This document shows, piece after piece, positions 7,701-16,186 of a DNA stretch of 64,000 bases (its first letter is position 1; every line of letters starts with the position of its first letter). The position numbers and the translations under genes are program-made. The stretch is from FEB-25 sp963822175 (GTDB taxonomy: Bacteria > Chloroflexota > Anaerolineae > Anaerolineales > UBA4823): assembly GCA_963822175.1 (NCBI GenBank), contig CAWGGJ010000003.1:186001-250000 (forward strand). The letters are read 5' to 3'. A model generated the notes under the pieces. It had not been told where the DNA came from. It did no database searches and was given only the letters and a program-made list of their open reading frames with translations.

Positions 7701-9104
7701 ATGCAAAAAATGAAATACCTGACCGAAATAAAAACTGCTATTAACGATCCTGAAGGGCTTGAAAAACTGTACCAGCTTTCCAGGATATCCAATGAGGAGG
7801 CCGAATTCCGGGCTGATATCATTGAAGTGGCAGATAACACGCCTGACAACAAGCTCTTAGCCGCCTGGCGTTTTCGTTTTGCCAACCTTCCAATGTTAAA
7901 ACCCAAACGAACCACACATTGGGTTCTTGCATTGGTGTTCGGTGTGATCAGCGGACTCATATTGTGGACCATATCCGACGTTGAGATACAATTCCTCGAT
8001 ATAGTCCCATACTTTTTCCTCTTGTGGGCACCCATTGCCACCATTCCAGCGATCTTATACCTGACCATCGTAGCCAGGAAGAATTATCTATACGCTGCAA
8101 TATCCTGCATCGCATTGATCGTGGCAGGTACATATATTTTGCTGATTTCACCTGGTCTGTCTGAGACATCTGGTGAGTATTACCTTATTCTAATGTTGAT
8201 CATGCTTCCACTTTTAAGCTGGATCGCTATCGGTGTGGCAGTGATGGGTTTTCGATCCAACTATACCAACCGCTTTGCATTCATGATCAAATCGATCGAA
8301 GTAATGATCACTGCGGGTGTCTACCTGATCTTCGGAATGGCATTTGGGGCGATCACCGTTGGTTTGTTTGCAGCATTGAACATCACCCTTCCCGACAGCC
8401 TGATACGCTTTGCAGCTGCCTGTGGTGTAGGATTGATCTCGGTTCTGGCTATTGCAACGGTATATGACCCTCAGGTCCCGCCGGAAGAGCAGGATTTCAA
8501 CCAGGGATTGAGCAAGTTTGTCTTCACACTGGTAAGGTTATTATTACCCCTTACCTTGCTGGTATTGGGAATTTATATTTTAATGATTCCCTTTAACTTT
8601 ATCGCCCCATTTGAGAATCGTAATTTGCTTATCGTGTTCAACGTGATGCAATTTGCTATCATTGGTCTCTTGATCGGGGCTACACCACTCAAAGTGGATG
8701 ACCTTTCAATGAAGTTTCAAACCTGGTTACGCCGTGGGATCATTGCAGTGGCAATTCTAGCATTGGTGATCAGTCTGTATGCTATGTCTGCTGTAGTGTA
8801 TCGAACAGTAATTGGATATCTAACTCTCAACCGATTGGCCATTATCGGCTGGAACATCATCAATATTGTTATCCTGTTTGCCCTGGTGCTTACCCAGCCA
8901 CGTAAAAGCCTTTCCGGATGGCATGTGCGCTTGCAAATTGTATTTAGTAAAGCAACCACTGCTTATCTGGTCTGGTGTATTATTTTTGATCCTGGCGTTG
9001 CCTTTGATTTTCAGGTGAGACCAATTGATTTTTTTACCCGGACATTATTTCATTCCCGCAAAACTCGTAAAGGCTGGATGCAAAGCAAAGGGGCTAGGAG
9101 TTAA
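7701..9104 (+). CDS. Polytopic membrane protein of unknown function
   Basis: I do not recognise this 467-residue protein. After about 65 soluble, charged residues it contains roughly ten to twelve hydrophobic segments (for example 73-90, 102-120, 128-150, 160-185, 205-230, 240-255, 275-300, 312-330, 345-370, 380-400), separated by short loops. A loop with VPPEEQD lies near residue 270. The C-terminal 50 residues are less hydrophobic and basic, and could reflect a divergent or frame-shifted end. It starts at ATG 7701, with a second in-frame ATG at 7710. There are no neighbours in an operon; it lies between a glycosyltransferase and a solute-binding protein. Confidence 0.6.
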   Translation: MQKMKYLTEIKTAINDPEGLEKLYQLSRISNEEAEFRADIIEVADNTPDNKLLAAWRFRFANLPMLKPKRTTHWVLALVFGVISGLILWTISDVEIQFLDIVPYFFLLWAPIATIPAILYLTIVARKNYLYAAISCIALIVAGTYILLISPGLSETSGEYYLILMLIMLPLLSWIAIGVAVMGFRSNYTNRFAFMIKSIEVMITAGVYLIFGMAFGAITVGLFAALNITLPDSLIRFAAACGVGLISVLAIATVYDPQVPPEEQDFNQGLSKFVFTLVRLLLPLTLLVLGIYILMIPFNFIAPFENRNLLIVFNVMQFAIIGLLIGATPLKVDDLSMKFQTWLRRGIIAVAILALVISLYAMSAVVYRTVIGYLTLNRLAIIGWNIINIVILFALVLTQPRKSLSGWHVRLQIVFSKATTAYLVWCIIFDPGVAFDFQVRPIDFFTRTLFHSRKTRKGWMQSKGARS

Positions 9105-9270
9105 TATACTAGAGTATATGTTGAGAACAGTGACCGATTTGTAAAAATCATTTTTTGGGATATCACAGCTCTGATCGGAAGAACATAACTTTGGAAATAA
9201 GGGATTTTCATCGTCCAAAGGTACAAGAGGCTGGTCCAATATCCTTATTCACCCACTTCAAGAATACAGA

Positions 9271-9298
9271 TTGACACAGCTTACTCTTGGATTAAAAT
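9271..9298 (+). promoter_or_regulatory. Sigma-70 promoter of the BMP-family gene
   Basis: Perfect -35 TTGACA (9271-9276), 16-bp spacer, -10 TAAAAT (9293-9298), about 110 bp before the chosen start codon. The 5' leader is free of obvious structure. Confidence 0.6.
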
Positions 9299-9408
9299 AG
9301 ATTTGTCGCGGGGGTTAGGACTATCAACCACCTCTCCATCCTTTCCTGCGTAATGCTTTTACAGAGGAAATTATGGAGAAGATATCTGCCTTGCAAATTG
9401 GAGGACAC

Positions 9409-10488
9409 ATGAAGAAATCTTTTCGGGCATTATACATGAGCACAGTAATTGTTGTTGCTCTTCTTGCCGTCGTGGCACTTCTAGCTGGATTCAAAGCAAT
9501 TTCAGCCCAGGCTTCTACGACCAAAATAGGATTGATCACCTTTGGTGATATCAATGATATGAGTTTCAATTGGTCCAGTTATCAAGGATTAATTCGCGCA
9601 GAAACGGAGCTTGGAGTCGTCGGGACAGTCTATACTTCCACCGATCCATCAGAAATTGAACCCAACATCCAGCAATGCGCATTGGATGATAATGACCTGT
9701 GTATCGGTGTAGGTTTTTATACCGGTGATGCAATCTTGAATTCAGCCATGGTTTTCACCAACACCAAATTTGCAACGATTGATGTGAGTTATGAAAGTTA
9801 TCCTCCCAACCTTCGCGGAGTTCTGTTTGCCTCGCCGGAAGTTGGGTACCTGGCAGGCACATTAGCAGGCTTGATGAGCCAAAGCGATACCATCGGTGCG
9901 GTGTGTGGCATGGAAATCCCTCCTGTGACTGCATTTACTGAAAGTTATCAAAACGGGGCACTTTGTGCCAAGCCTGACCTCACTACGATCATCAGCTATA
10001 CAAATACCTTCGTTGACCCCGAGTTGGGGGCACAATTAGCCCAAAGTCAAATTGCCATGGGAGCAGATGTAGTTTTTGGCGTTGGAGGTAGTACTGGCAA
10101 TGGTGCGATCCTAACGGCCACCCAGTCGGACGTATGGGGTATTGGCGTTGATTTCGATCAATACTATACACTTTATATGAGTGGCACTGTGGAAGGATCT
10201 GATCACCTGCTGACCAGCGCGATGAAGTTCGTTGATAATGGTGTATTCTATACAATCTCCGATGTAGTCTCAGGAACATTCGTCTCTGGAACAATCACCT
10301 ATGATCTGGTGACGGATGGGGTGGGATTAGCTCCCTTCCATGAGACGGAGGCGTCCGTTCCTACAAATGTACGTACTCAACTGGATTGGGTAAAACGTGC
10401 AATCATGGGAGGATCAATCGATCCACTGGATCCAAATAGCCCATGCCTGGTTAAGTACCAGCTGTATCTGCCACTAACCCAACGCTAG
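9409..10488 (+). CDS. BMP-family substrate-binding protein (secreted)
   Basis: A periplasmic-binding-type protein of the basic membrane protein (BMP/Med/PnrA) family, which in ABC systems often binds nucleosides. The first 33 residues are a signal sequence ending in SAQAS, without a lipobox cysteine. Typical segments are KIGLITFGDINDMSFN, VGYLAGTLAGLMSQ and ADVVFGVGGSTGNGA. Start chosen at ATG 9409 because GGAGGA lies five bases upstream; the longer frame from 9373 would add 12 residues before the signal. No permease or ATPase gene is nearby, so it works with distant genes or is a sensor. The C-terminus ends in YQLYLPLTQR, a short hydrophobic tail of the type I associate with many Anaerolineae secreted proteins. 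Confidence 0.82.
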   Translation: MKKSFRALYMSTVIVVALLAVVALLAGFKAISAQASTTKIGLITFGDINDMSFNWSSYQGLIRAETELGVVGTVYTSTDPSEIEPNIQQCALDDNDLCIGVGFYTGDAILNSAMVFTNTKFATIDVSYESYPPNLRGVLFASPEVGYLAGTLAGLMSQSDTIGAVCGMEIPPVTAFTESYQNGALCAKPDLTTIISYTNTFVDPELGAQLAQSQIAMGADVVFGVGGSTGNGAILTATQSDVWGIGVDFDQYYTLYMSGTVEGSDHLLTSAMKFVDNGVFYTISDVVSGTFVSGTITYDLVTDGVGLAPFHETEASVPTNVRTQLDWVKRAIMGGSIDPLDPNSPCLVKYQLYLPLTQR

Positions 10489-10501
10489 TTTGGTCCTGTC
10501 C

Positions 10502-11611
10502 TTATTTTAGGTTGTTTAAAACTCGAACGAACACCCCAACCATCAATTCAACATTGATTTCCTCAGCTACGATGCGATACGAAACCTCTCCCATTTTCCG
10601 TAGCTTGGCTGGATCAGATAAAGCTTGACCAAGTGCTGTTATTAATGCTGGCAGGTCATCTGGGGGAACCTGCCAGCCATTTTCGTTCCGCACAAGGTCA
10701 TCCTGTGTGCCGTCCCCATGTGCTACGATGACCGGCAAGGCATGTGCCATCGCTTGTTGGATGGCTAATCCACCTGTCCCAGGCAATACGAATAAATCAG
10801 CATTCGCCAAATATGGTTCAAGCTGTGTACCATACTTTGCTCCGATAAATTCACAATTGGGATAGATATGCCTGGCAAGACTTTGCACCTCCTGACGCTC
10901 TGGGCCATCGCCAACGATTACCAGGTGGGGTTGTAATTCTAGGGGTAATCCAGCACAAGCCTGAATGAGTAAATCGACCCTTTTACGGGCTTGCAACCTT
11001 CCCACAAATAAAACCACCGCTGTATTATCAGGTTTTACTGGTCTGTTGGGTGGTGGAAACCGAGGAGCTGGATTCACAGCATTGAAAGCTACATAAACCT
11101 TCTCCTGGGGTATCCCGAGCTGCTTGTATTGTTCAGCACCAAGCTGGCTGTATGCGATGAGGGCATCTAGAGAATTCAAAAATATATGCCGTTCTCGCCG
11201 ACGCAACTTAACTAGTGGTCCACTGATCTGTGGTGCGCCTAGCCCCCACCCAATCACTTTACGCCTTCTGGCATGCATCCATGAGATTGCCTTGCGTGTG
11301 ACGGGATACCTTGGGTTTGCCTCAACAATTAACGTATCAGGCTGCCATTGATCAAGCCACTCGATGAACCTGTTTTGCCAACACATATAGAACGAAGAGC
11401 TGGGAGCAAGGAAATTTCGATTTTCTGCCGGTACTAACTGTGCGACGTGGAGACGATCAACCGGATCAATTCCTTCATTTGTTAGTGGTTTCCCCGCGAA
11501 AACATTCAATCCACCTTCGCAAGCCTTTGCCAAAGCATCCAAAAATTCTGCCCGGTAGGAGGGGATCACTCTTTGTTGAAGACCAACCCGGCCGCGGAAA
11601 ATCTCATCCAT
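10502..11611 (-). CDS. Glycosyltransferase family 4
   Basis: A 369-residue GT-B glycosyltransferase. The C-terminal donor domain shows VLFVGRLQARKRVDLLI, LVIVGDGPERQEVQSLA, the FVLPGTGGLAIQQAMAHALPVI region and a final NGWQVPPDD loop. The N-terminal acceptor domain holds a VIGWGLGAP stretch. It is the last gene of a minus-strand polysaccharide operon; its ATG overlaps the stop of the preceding glycosyltransferase (TAATG at 11609-11613), implying coupled translation. In place of the usual E(x7)E glutamate the sequence reads GGLAIQQAMAHALP, so the first acidic residue appears replaced; activity should be tested rather than assumed. Confidence 0.83.
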   Translation of the reverse strand: MDEIFRGRVGLQQRVIPSYRAEFLDALAKACEGGLNVFAGKPLTNEGIDPVDRLHVAQLVPAENRNFLAPSSSFYMCWQNRFIEWLDQWQPDTLIVEANPRYPVTRKAISWMHARRRKVIGWGLGAPQISGPLVKLRRRERHIFLNSLDALIAYSQLGAEQYKQLGIPQEKVYVAFNAVNPAPRFPPPNRPVKPDNTAVVLFVGRLQARKRVDLLIQACAGLPLELQPHLVIVGDGPERQEVQSLARHIYPNCEFIGAKYGTQLEPYLANADLFVLPGTGGLAIQQAMAHALPVIVAHGDGTQDDLVRNENGWQVPPDDLPALITALGQALSDPAKLRKMGEVSYRIVAEEINVELMVGVFVRVLNNLK

Positions 11612-12645
11612 TATAAATTTAAAGCTTCCAGGTAACCATCCACCATTTGGTCCAAACCAAACAACTCTTCAGCTCTTTTTCTGGCAGCAGCATTGAAGAT
11701 AGGTTTATTTTTCATAATATTAATTGCGGCTTGAGCCAGTCCCTCAATATCCGGTGGATCCAACTTCCATGGGTCTCCGCCATAGGGCACAAGTTGACCG
11801 GAATCCTGGGTGATCAATTCTGGCAATGCACCTGTGTCAAAAGCCGCTACAGGTAAACCACATGCCAGTGCCTCAATAACTGAATTTGGACAGGCAGCGT
11901 TAATATCTGCAGCATAGAGCATATGGGCGGATCGATCCAATTCAGGGATTTTCTCAACCGGTACATTTCCAAGGAAATCTACCTGAATATGGGTCTTGCC
12001 AGTCAATCCTACCTTTACGCTATCATCCACACGACCAGCAACCATGAGCCTGGTGTCTCTACCGAATATGGATTTAACCCTTTCAGCCATCTTAATTCCT
12101 GTTTCCAGTCCCCATTCATATCCGCCACCGATGGCGCCTTCCACCAGTAAAATCCGTATGTGGTCTCCTGGAGGTTTTCCATCCCCAATTGGTGTATAGC
12201 TTTCCAGGTCCACCCCGTTATAAACCACCTGCCAGGGTACATGATCCTCCCCATAAACCCGTTCCCACCATTGTTGCGAGAATTTACTCTGGTAGACGAT
12301 TCGGGTGGCAAGTTTGGATCGAATGGTTGATAGGATAAGATTGCCGTACTCCGCTCGTAGATAATGCCGCCATCCCGTTCGTCTTTTGCGGTGGATCCAA
12401 TTCATCCCATTCAGCCGCTGGATGATAGGTACCCCTCTTCGCCTTGCCCGCCATAATCCAGGCAGGTTGCGTGTACCTCCAATCACAAGGATGGCGGCAT
12501 AGGGCTCGTCAGCCAGATCAAAGGAAACCCCAATCCCCCGTTTTGCCAATCCTTTCACCAATTTCCCATGAAAAGTGACCATGCCCCCCACTCCTGAGAC
12601 ATGAGGGATCAAACACACCCTGGTGTTTTGATTAACCATCTGCAT
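11611..12645 (-). CDS. Glycosyltransferase family 4
   Basis: A 344-residue GT-B enzyme. Family features are the LNGMNWIHRKRR and YNGVDLESYTP segments of the N-terminal half and PNSVIEALACGLPVAAFDTGALPEL, which carries the donor-binding E(x7)E region, in the C-terminal half. It lies in the middle of a minus-strand operon: it overlaps the upstream acyltransferase gene by 14 bp and the downstream glycosyltransferase by one base. The tight packing suggests that the three enzymes act on one glycan. Sugar specificity is unknown. Confidence 0.85.
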   Translation of the reverse strand: MQMVNQNTRVCLIPHVSGVGGMVTFHGKLVKGLAKRGIGVSFDLADEPYAAILVIGGTRNLPGLWRARRRGVPIIQRLNGMNWIHRKRRTGWRHYLRAEYGNLILSTIRSKLATRIVYQSKFSQQWWERVYGEDHVPWQVVYNGVDLESYTPIGDGKPPGDHIRILLVEGAIGGGYEWGLETGIKMAERVKSIFGRDTRLMVAGRVDDSVKVGLTGKTHIQVDFLGNVPVEKIPELDRSAHMLYAADINAACPNSVIEALACGLPVAAFDTGALPELITQDSGQLVPYGGDPWKLDPPDIEGLAQAAINIMKNKPIFNAAARKRAEELFGLDQMVDGYLEALNL

Positions 12646-13081
12646 CCCGCATCCCTACCACCCTGGCTGGCACTCCCGCCCAAATCTCGTTCACGCCTGT
12701 CGATTCTAGCAAAACTGCATTTGCCCCGATCACACTGCCTCTCCCAACTATCAGCACACCTTCCTTGCACAGAATCTTTGCACCCGGGCATAAAATGGCC
12801 TCGTCCTGAATTTCTATACCCGTGAATTTTGATTTTGCCGCTGGACGGAAAATATCTGCTCGACCCAAAGTCACCCCAGGATAGATTTTTACATGATTAC
12901 CGATCGTAGAGCTTGGGTGGATCACCACCCCGAAGCCACCATGAACTAACTCAAAATCGACCCCGATGTTGACAGGTCGGGGAATCTCAACGCCTAATAA
13001 TTTGAGAGTATAGTATGCCAATCTTCCATAGATCGGGTTTTTCCGCCCATACACCAGCCTGGAGTATATGTCTCGCTTCAT
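12632..13081 (-). CDS. Hexapeptide-repeat (left-handed beta-helix) acyltransferase
   Basis: A 149-residue protein with hexapeptide repeats in the second half (for example IHPSSTIGNHVKIYPGV, ILCPGAKILCKEG, SVIGANAVL) and a closing WAGVPARVVG typical of serine acetyltransferase/WcaF-like O-acetyltransferases. Such enzymes form trimers and move acetyl groups from acetyl-CoA. Its place at the head of a glycosyltransferase operon argues for sugar O- or N-acetylation rather than cysteine synthesis. The protein is shorter than serine acetyltransferases because the N-terminal helical domain is largely missing. Confidence 0.82.
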   Translation of the reverse strand: MKRDIYSRLVYGRKNPIYGRLAYYTLKLLGVEIPRPVNIGVDFELVHGGFGVVIHPSSTIGNHVKIYPGVTLGRADIFRPAAKSKFTGIEIQDEAILCPGAKILCKEGVLIVGRGSVIGANAVLLESTGVNEIWAGVPARVVGMRDADG

Positions 13082-13134
13082 AGGATTCTTCCCGGAATTG
13101 TACCGCGATCAAAGGGATGGAGGATCATTCTCGC

Positions 13135-14448
13135 TTATTGAAGATGACCAACACCCAAGCGGATGACCGTAAACCCTGCATCGGACCAAACCTGATGCTC
13201 TAATCCTCCCACAGTATCCACCACCAGGCGTGCGGGGGTTAGCTCTTTCAGGCTAAACGGATTTATTTGCTTGAATTCCTTGTGACCAACCAATAGCACC
13301 AGTAATTCTGCATCCCTAATGGCTTCATTGAGCGTTGGTGAAGACTGTATCCCAGGTATTTCCACCTCGAGCTTATTTGGCTCGTAGCATCTGACAATTG
13401 CACCCTCCTGAGCCACCAATTTTGCCACTTCAATGGCAGGGCTTTCCCGTAAGTCATCTACATCTGGTTTATACGCTAACCCTAACATTGCAATTTTTTT
13501 TCCAACCAGGTCAGTGCCAAGTGACCTCTTGATCAGATCCACAGCAAAATGAGGCTGGTTATCATTTACATGCCGGGCAGTGGATATTAGCTCCGATAAC
13601 TCCGGTGCCGCTTCAACAAAGAACCAGGGATCCACGCTGATGCAATGTCCGCCAACACCTGGTCCAGGAGTTAATATCTTCACCCGAGGATGGTGGTTGG
13701 CTATCTTGATCGCCTCCCAAATATCGACTCCAAACCGGTCAGCCAGGCGCGAGAATTCATTGGCTATGGCAATATTCACATCTCGGTAGGTATTTTCCAT
13801 TAGTTTTACCATCTCAGCAGTGGTTGCATCAGTGAGAATGATCTCGCCTTTTACGAAATGGGCGTATAAGTCTCTTCCAGCTTCAGCAGAGGGTATATCG
13901 ATGCCACCAATGACCCGGGCATTTTCCGTCAGCTCACGGATGATCTGCCCAGGAAGGACTCGTTCTGGAGAGTATGCCAGGTGAAAATCGGTTCCTGATT
14001 TTAGTCCAGATTTTTCCAAAATAGGTCGCACCAAATCGGTTGTAGTCCGTGGCGGAGAGGTAGATTCCAGGACTACCAGGTTTCCTGGATGTAAGTGGGG
14101 TACAATGGATTCTGTAGCAGAAATCACTGCACGCATATCTGCCAGGCGATATTCCTGGCCATTATAGCTTCCCCTCTCATTTTTATAGAATGGAGTAGGT
14201 ACTGCGATGATGTAGGCATCTGCTGCTTCAGGTGTTTCACTAAGAGTGAGTTTCCCGGAGTTTATCGCAACATCGACTAACATCCGTAAGCCAGGTTCGC
14301 TGATATGAATCCCCCCATTGCGCAGGGTGGAAATTACCTTGCTATTGGAATCTACACCTACAACCATTAACCCGTGGCTGGCCAATGTGCTTGCTGTTGG
14401 CAGACCAATATAACCGAGGCCAATAACACATACCTTCGTAAATATCAT
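13135..14448 (-). CDS. UDP-sugar 6-dehydrogenase (UDP-ManNAc dehydrogenase type)
   Basis: NAD-dependent nucleotide-sugar dehydrogenase of 437 residues that oxidises the sugar C6 to a carboxylate in two steps. The N-terminal Rossmann motif is VIGLGYIGLPTAS; the catalytic cysteine sits in PGVGGHCISVDPWF; the C-terminal UDP-binding domain contains LGLAYKPDVDDLRESPA. The HCISVDPWF form is typical of WecC/WbpA-like enzymes acting on UDP-HexNAc, rather than of UDP-glucose dehydrogenase. Start chosen at the ATG complementary to 14446-14448, with GGAG six bases upstream; the frame stays open 26 codons further without a ribosome site. It supplies a uronic acid to the neighbouring polysaccharide genes. 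Confidence 0.9.
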   Translation of the reverse strand: MIFTKVCVIGLGYIGLPTASTLASHGLMVVGVDSNSKVISTLRNGGIHISEPGLRMLVDVAINSGKLTLSETPEAADAYIIAVPTPFYKNERGSYNGQEYRLADMRAVISATESIVPHLHPGNLVVLESTSPPRTTTDLVRPILEKSGLKSGTDFHLAYSPERVLPGQIIRELTENARVIGGIDIPSAEAGRDLYAHFVKGEIILTDATTAEMVKLMENTYRDVNIAIANEFSRLADRFGVDIWEAIKIANHHPRVKILTPGPGVGGHCISVDPWFFVEAAPELSELISTARHVNDNQPHFAVDLIKRSLGTDLVGKKIAMLGLAYKPDVDDLRESPAIEVAKLVAQEGAIVRCYEPNKLEVEIPGIQSSPTLNEAIRDAELLVLLVGHKEFKQINPFSLKELTPARLVVDTVGGLEHQVWSDAGFTVIRLGVGHLQ

Positions 14449-14592
14449 AACTACTCCATCATTGAGATCATAAATCTGTTGATTTTGATTGATGTTTTTT
14501 TTGTATAGGCTGTAATTATCCCACAAATTGTTTTGGTTTTACTCTACTCGTTATCCGAAAAATGATCTATGTCTATTTCCTCATATATGCAC

Positions 14593-14621
14593 TTGACATC
14601 GAACGCATGTTCTGGTATTAT
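14593..14621 (+). promoter_or_regulatory. lexA promoter with SOS box between -35 and -10
   Basis: -35 TTGACA (14593-14598), 17-bp spacer and -10 TATTAT (14616-14621). The spacer holds CGAACGCATGTTCT (14600-14613), which matches the Gram-positive type LexA operator CGAAC-N4-GTTCG at all but the last base. LexA bound here would block RNA polymerase, giving autoregulation. Confidence 0.85.
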
Positions 14622-14629
14622 CAATACAT

Positions 14630-14643
14630 AGAACAACTGTACT
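14630..14643 (+). promoter_or_regulatory. Second, weaker LexA-like box
   Basis: AGAACAACTGTACT keeps GAAC-N4-GT and starts exactly 30 bp after the first box, about three helical turns, on the same face of the DNA. The right half site is imperfect (GTAC instead of GTTC). It lies downstream of the probable transcription start. Confidence 0.5.
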
Positions 14644-14664
14644 GATATACAATTCCGGAGGTGA

Positions 14665-15393
14665 ATGATGACACCCAGACGTCGAAGTACTACATTAACT
14701 GATCCACAAATCAAGGTTTTAAAAGTAATCGAAGATTACCAAAATTCGAATGGTTTTCCCCCATCGATCCGAGATATCCAGGATATGGGCAATTTCTCCT
14801 CGACCTCAGTGGTAAATTATTACCTTGAACAGCTTGAAACAATGGGGCATATCAAACGATCTGGGCATGTCTCACGGGGCATTCGGTTGATGCGTCCATT
14901 TTCGGAATTACCCCAAACAGCTTCTCGATCACTCCAAAACGTTCGTAAATCAGTACAGCAAGTCCTGCGTATCCCTGTTATGGGACGTATCTTTGCCAGT
15001 GAACCCGTACCTGTTCCACCTTCCGACTTTGCCTACCTGGATGCAGAATCGGTAGTTAATGTTGCCCGCAGTATGCTACCTGCCCGCGAGAAAGTTGAAG
15101 AATTATTCGCCCTCGAAGTAAATGGGGATTCAATGATTGATGCAATGGTCAATGATGGTGATATTGTTATCATGAAACCTGCCAAAGATGTTCACAATGG
15201 AGACCTGGTTGCCATCTGGCTACGTGATAAAGATGAAACGACACTAAAGTATTTCTTCCTGGAGAACGGTAAAGTACGATTACAACCTGCTAACCCTACG
15301 ATGAAGCCTATATTTATTGATGATCCATCCACCGTTGATATCCAGGGAAAAATCGTCATGATTATACGCCCGTGTGAAATGTCGCTGCTGTAA
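14665..15393 (+). CDS. lexA: LexA repressor
   Basis: SOS repressor and self-cleaving protease, 242 residues. The N-terminal winged helix (about 10-75) has the LexA pattern with DIQDMGNFSSTSVVNYYLEQL. The S24 peptidase domain shows the catalytic serine in VNGDSMIDAM and the lysine in TTLKYF. The self-cleavage site, normally Ala-Gly, reads GRIFASEP, so the bond would be Ala-Ser. The length exceeds E. coli LexA (202) through a longer linker and an insertion (VVNVARSMLPAREK). GGAGG precedes two consecutive ATG codons (14665, 14668); either may be used. It is expressed alone, between its SOS promoter and a terminator. Confidence 0.93.
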   Translation: MMTPRRRSTTLTDPQIKVLKVIEDYQNSNGFPPSIRDIQDMGNFSSTSVVNYYLEQLETMGHIKRSGHVSRGIRLMRPFSELPQTASRSLQNVRKSVQQVLRIPVMGRIFASEPVPVPPSDFAYLDAESVVNVARSMLPAREKVEELFALEVNGDSMIDAMVNDGDIVIMKPAKDVHNGDLVAIWLRDKDETTLKYFFLENGKVRLQPANPTMKPIFIDDPSTVDIQGKIVMIIRPCEMSLL

Positions 15394-15415
15394 AACCAAA
15401 TAACCTTTTATCGAT

Positions 15416-15452
15416 AGCTGAAGCCGTTAATCAGGTTTCAGCTTTTTTTTTA
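15416..15452 (+). terminator. Rho-independent terminator of lexA
   Basis: Stem AGCTGAAGCC (15416-15425) with GGTTTCAGCT (15434-15443), with one G-U pair, an 8-nt loop and a run of T. It lies 22 bp after the lexA stop. Confidence 0.88.
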
Positions 15453-15553
15453 TACATTCAGCGTACGATTAAATCTTCCAAATAAATAAATCAACGGCAA
15501 TTTGCACATACTCTTGGCATCTGTTCTTCAGTGACATCTGGTAGAATTCCACT

Positions 15554-16186
15554 ATGCCAGGTACAGAAATACAAAGATTGGTACCCATTTCAAAGAGAGC
15601 TTTGGATCTGTTAATAACCATACCAGGACTCCTGGTCTTATCCCCAGTCCTTGTCATTATAGCTATCCTTGTGAGGATGAATTTTGGCTCTCCGGTTTTA
15701 TTTCGCCAGAAGCGTCCTGGATACCAGGGAAAGCCATTTTGGATTTATAAGTTTCGCACGATGACTAATGTAGTCGACAATGAGAATAATCTTCTACCAG
15801 ATGACCAGCGGATCACACGCCTGGGTCTTTTTTTACGTTCCTATAGTCTCGATGAATTGCCTGAGCTGTTCAACGTCCTTCGAGGCGAGATGAGCTGGGT
15901 GGGTCCACGTCCCTTGCTAATGAAGTATCTGGAAAGATATTCCCCAGAGCAAGCCCGCAGGCATGAGGTTTTACCTGGGATTACAGGCTGGGCGCAAGTT
16001 AATGGGAGGAATGCCCTTACATGGGAAGAGAAATTTAAACTGGATGTCTGGTATGTAGACCATTGGTCGATCAAGCTGGATTTAAAAATACTCCTGATAA
16101 CCGTAGGGAAAGTCTTGCGCAGGGAAGGAATCAACCAAGCAGGGCAGGTAACAGCTGAGGAGTTCATGGGTTCAAATGACTCCTAA
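15554..16186 (+). CDS. Undecaprenyl-phosphate sugar-1-phosphate transferase
   Basis: Monotopic membrane enzyme of the bacterial sugar transferase (WcaJ/PglC/WbaP C-terminal) family, 210 residues. It transfers a sugar-1-phosphate from a UDP-sugar to undecaprenyl phosphate and so starts glycan synthesis. After a re-entrant helix (about 19-40) it shows FRQKRPGYQGKPFWIYKFRTM, the DELPELFNVLRGEMSWVGPRP core, and GITGWAQVNGRNALTWEEKF. It lacks the large N-terminal domain of WbaP and is the minimal PglC-like form. The gene overlaps the EamA transporter gene by 11 bp. Confidence 0.9.
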   Translation: MPGTEIQRLVPISKRALDLLITIPGLLVLSPVLVIIAILVRMNFGSPVLFRQKRPGYQGKPFWIYKFRTMTNVVDNENNLLPDDQRITRLGLFLRSYSLDELPELFNVLRGEMSWVGPRPLLMKYLERYSPEQARRHEVLPGITGWAQVNGRNALTWEEKFKLDVWYVDHWSIKLDLKILLITVGKVLRREGINQAGQVTAEEFMGSNDS

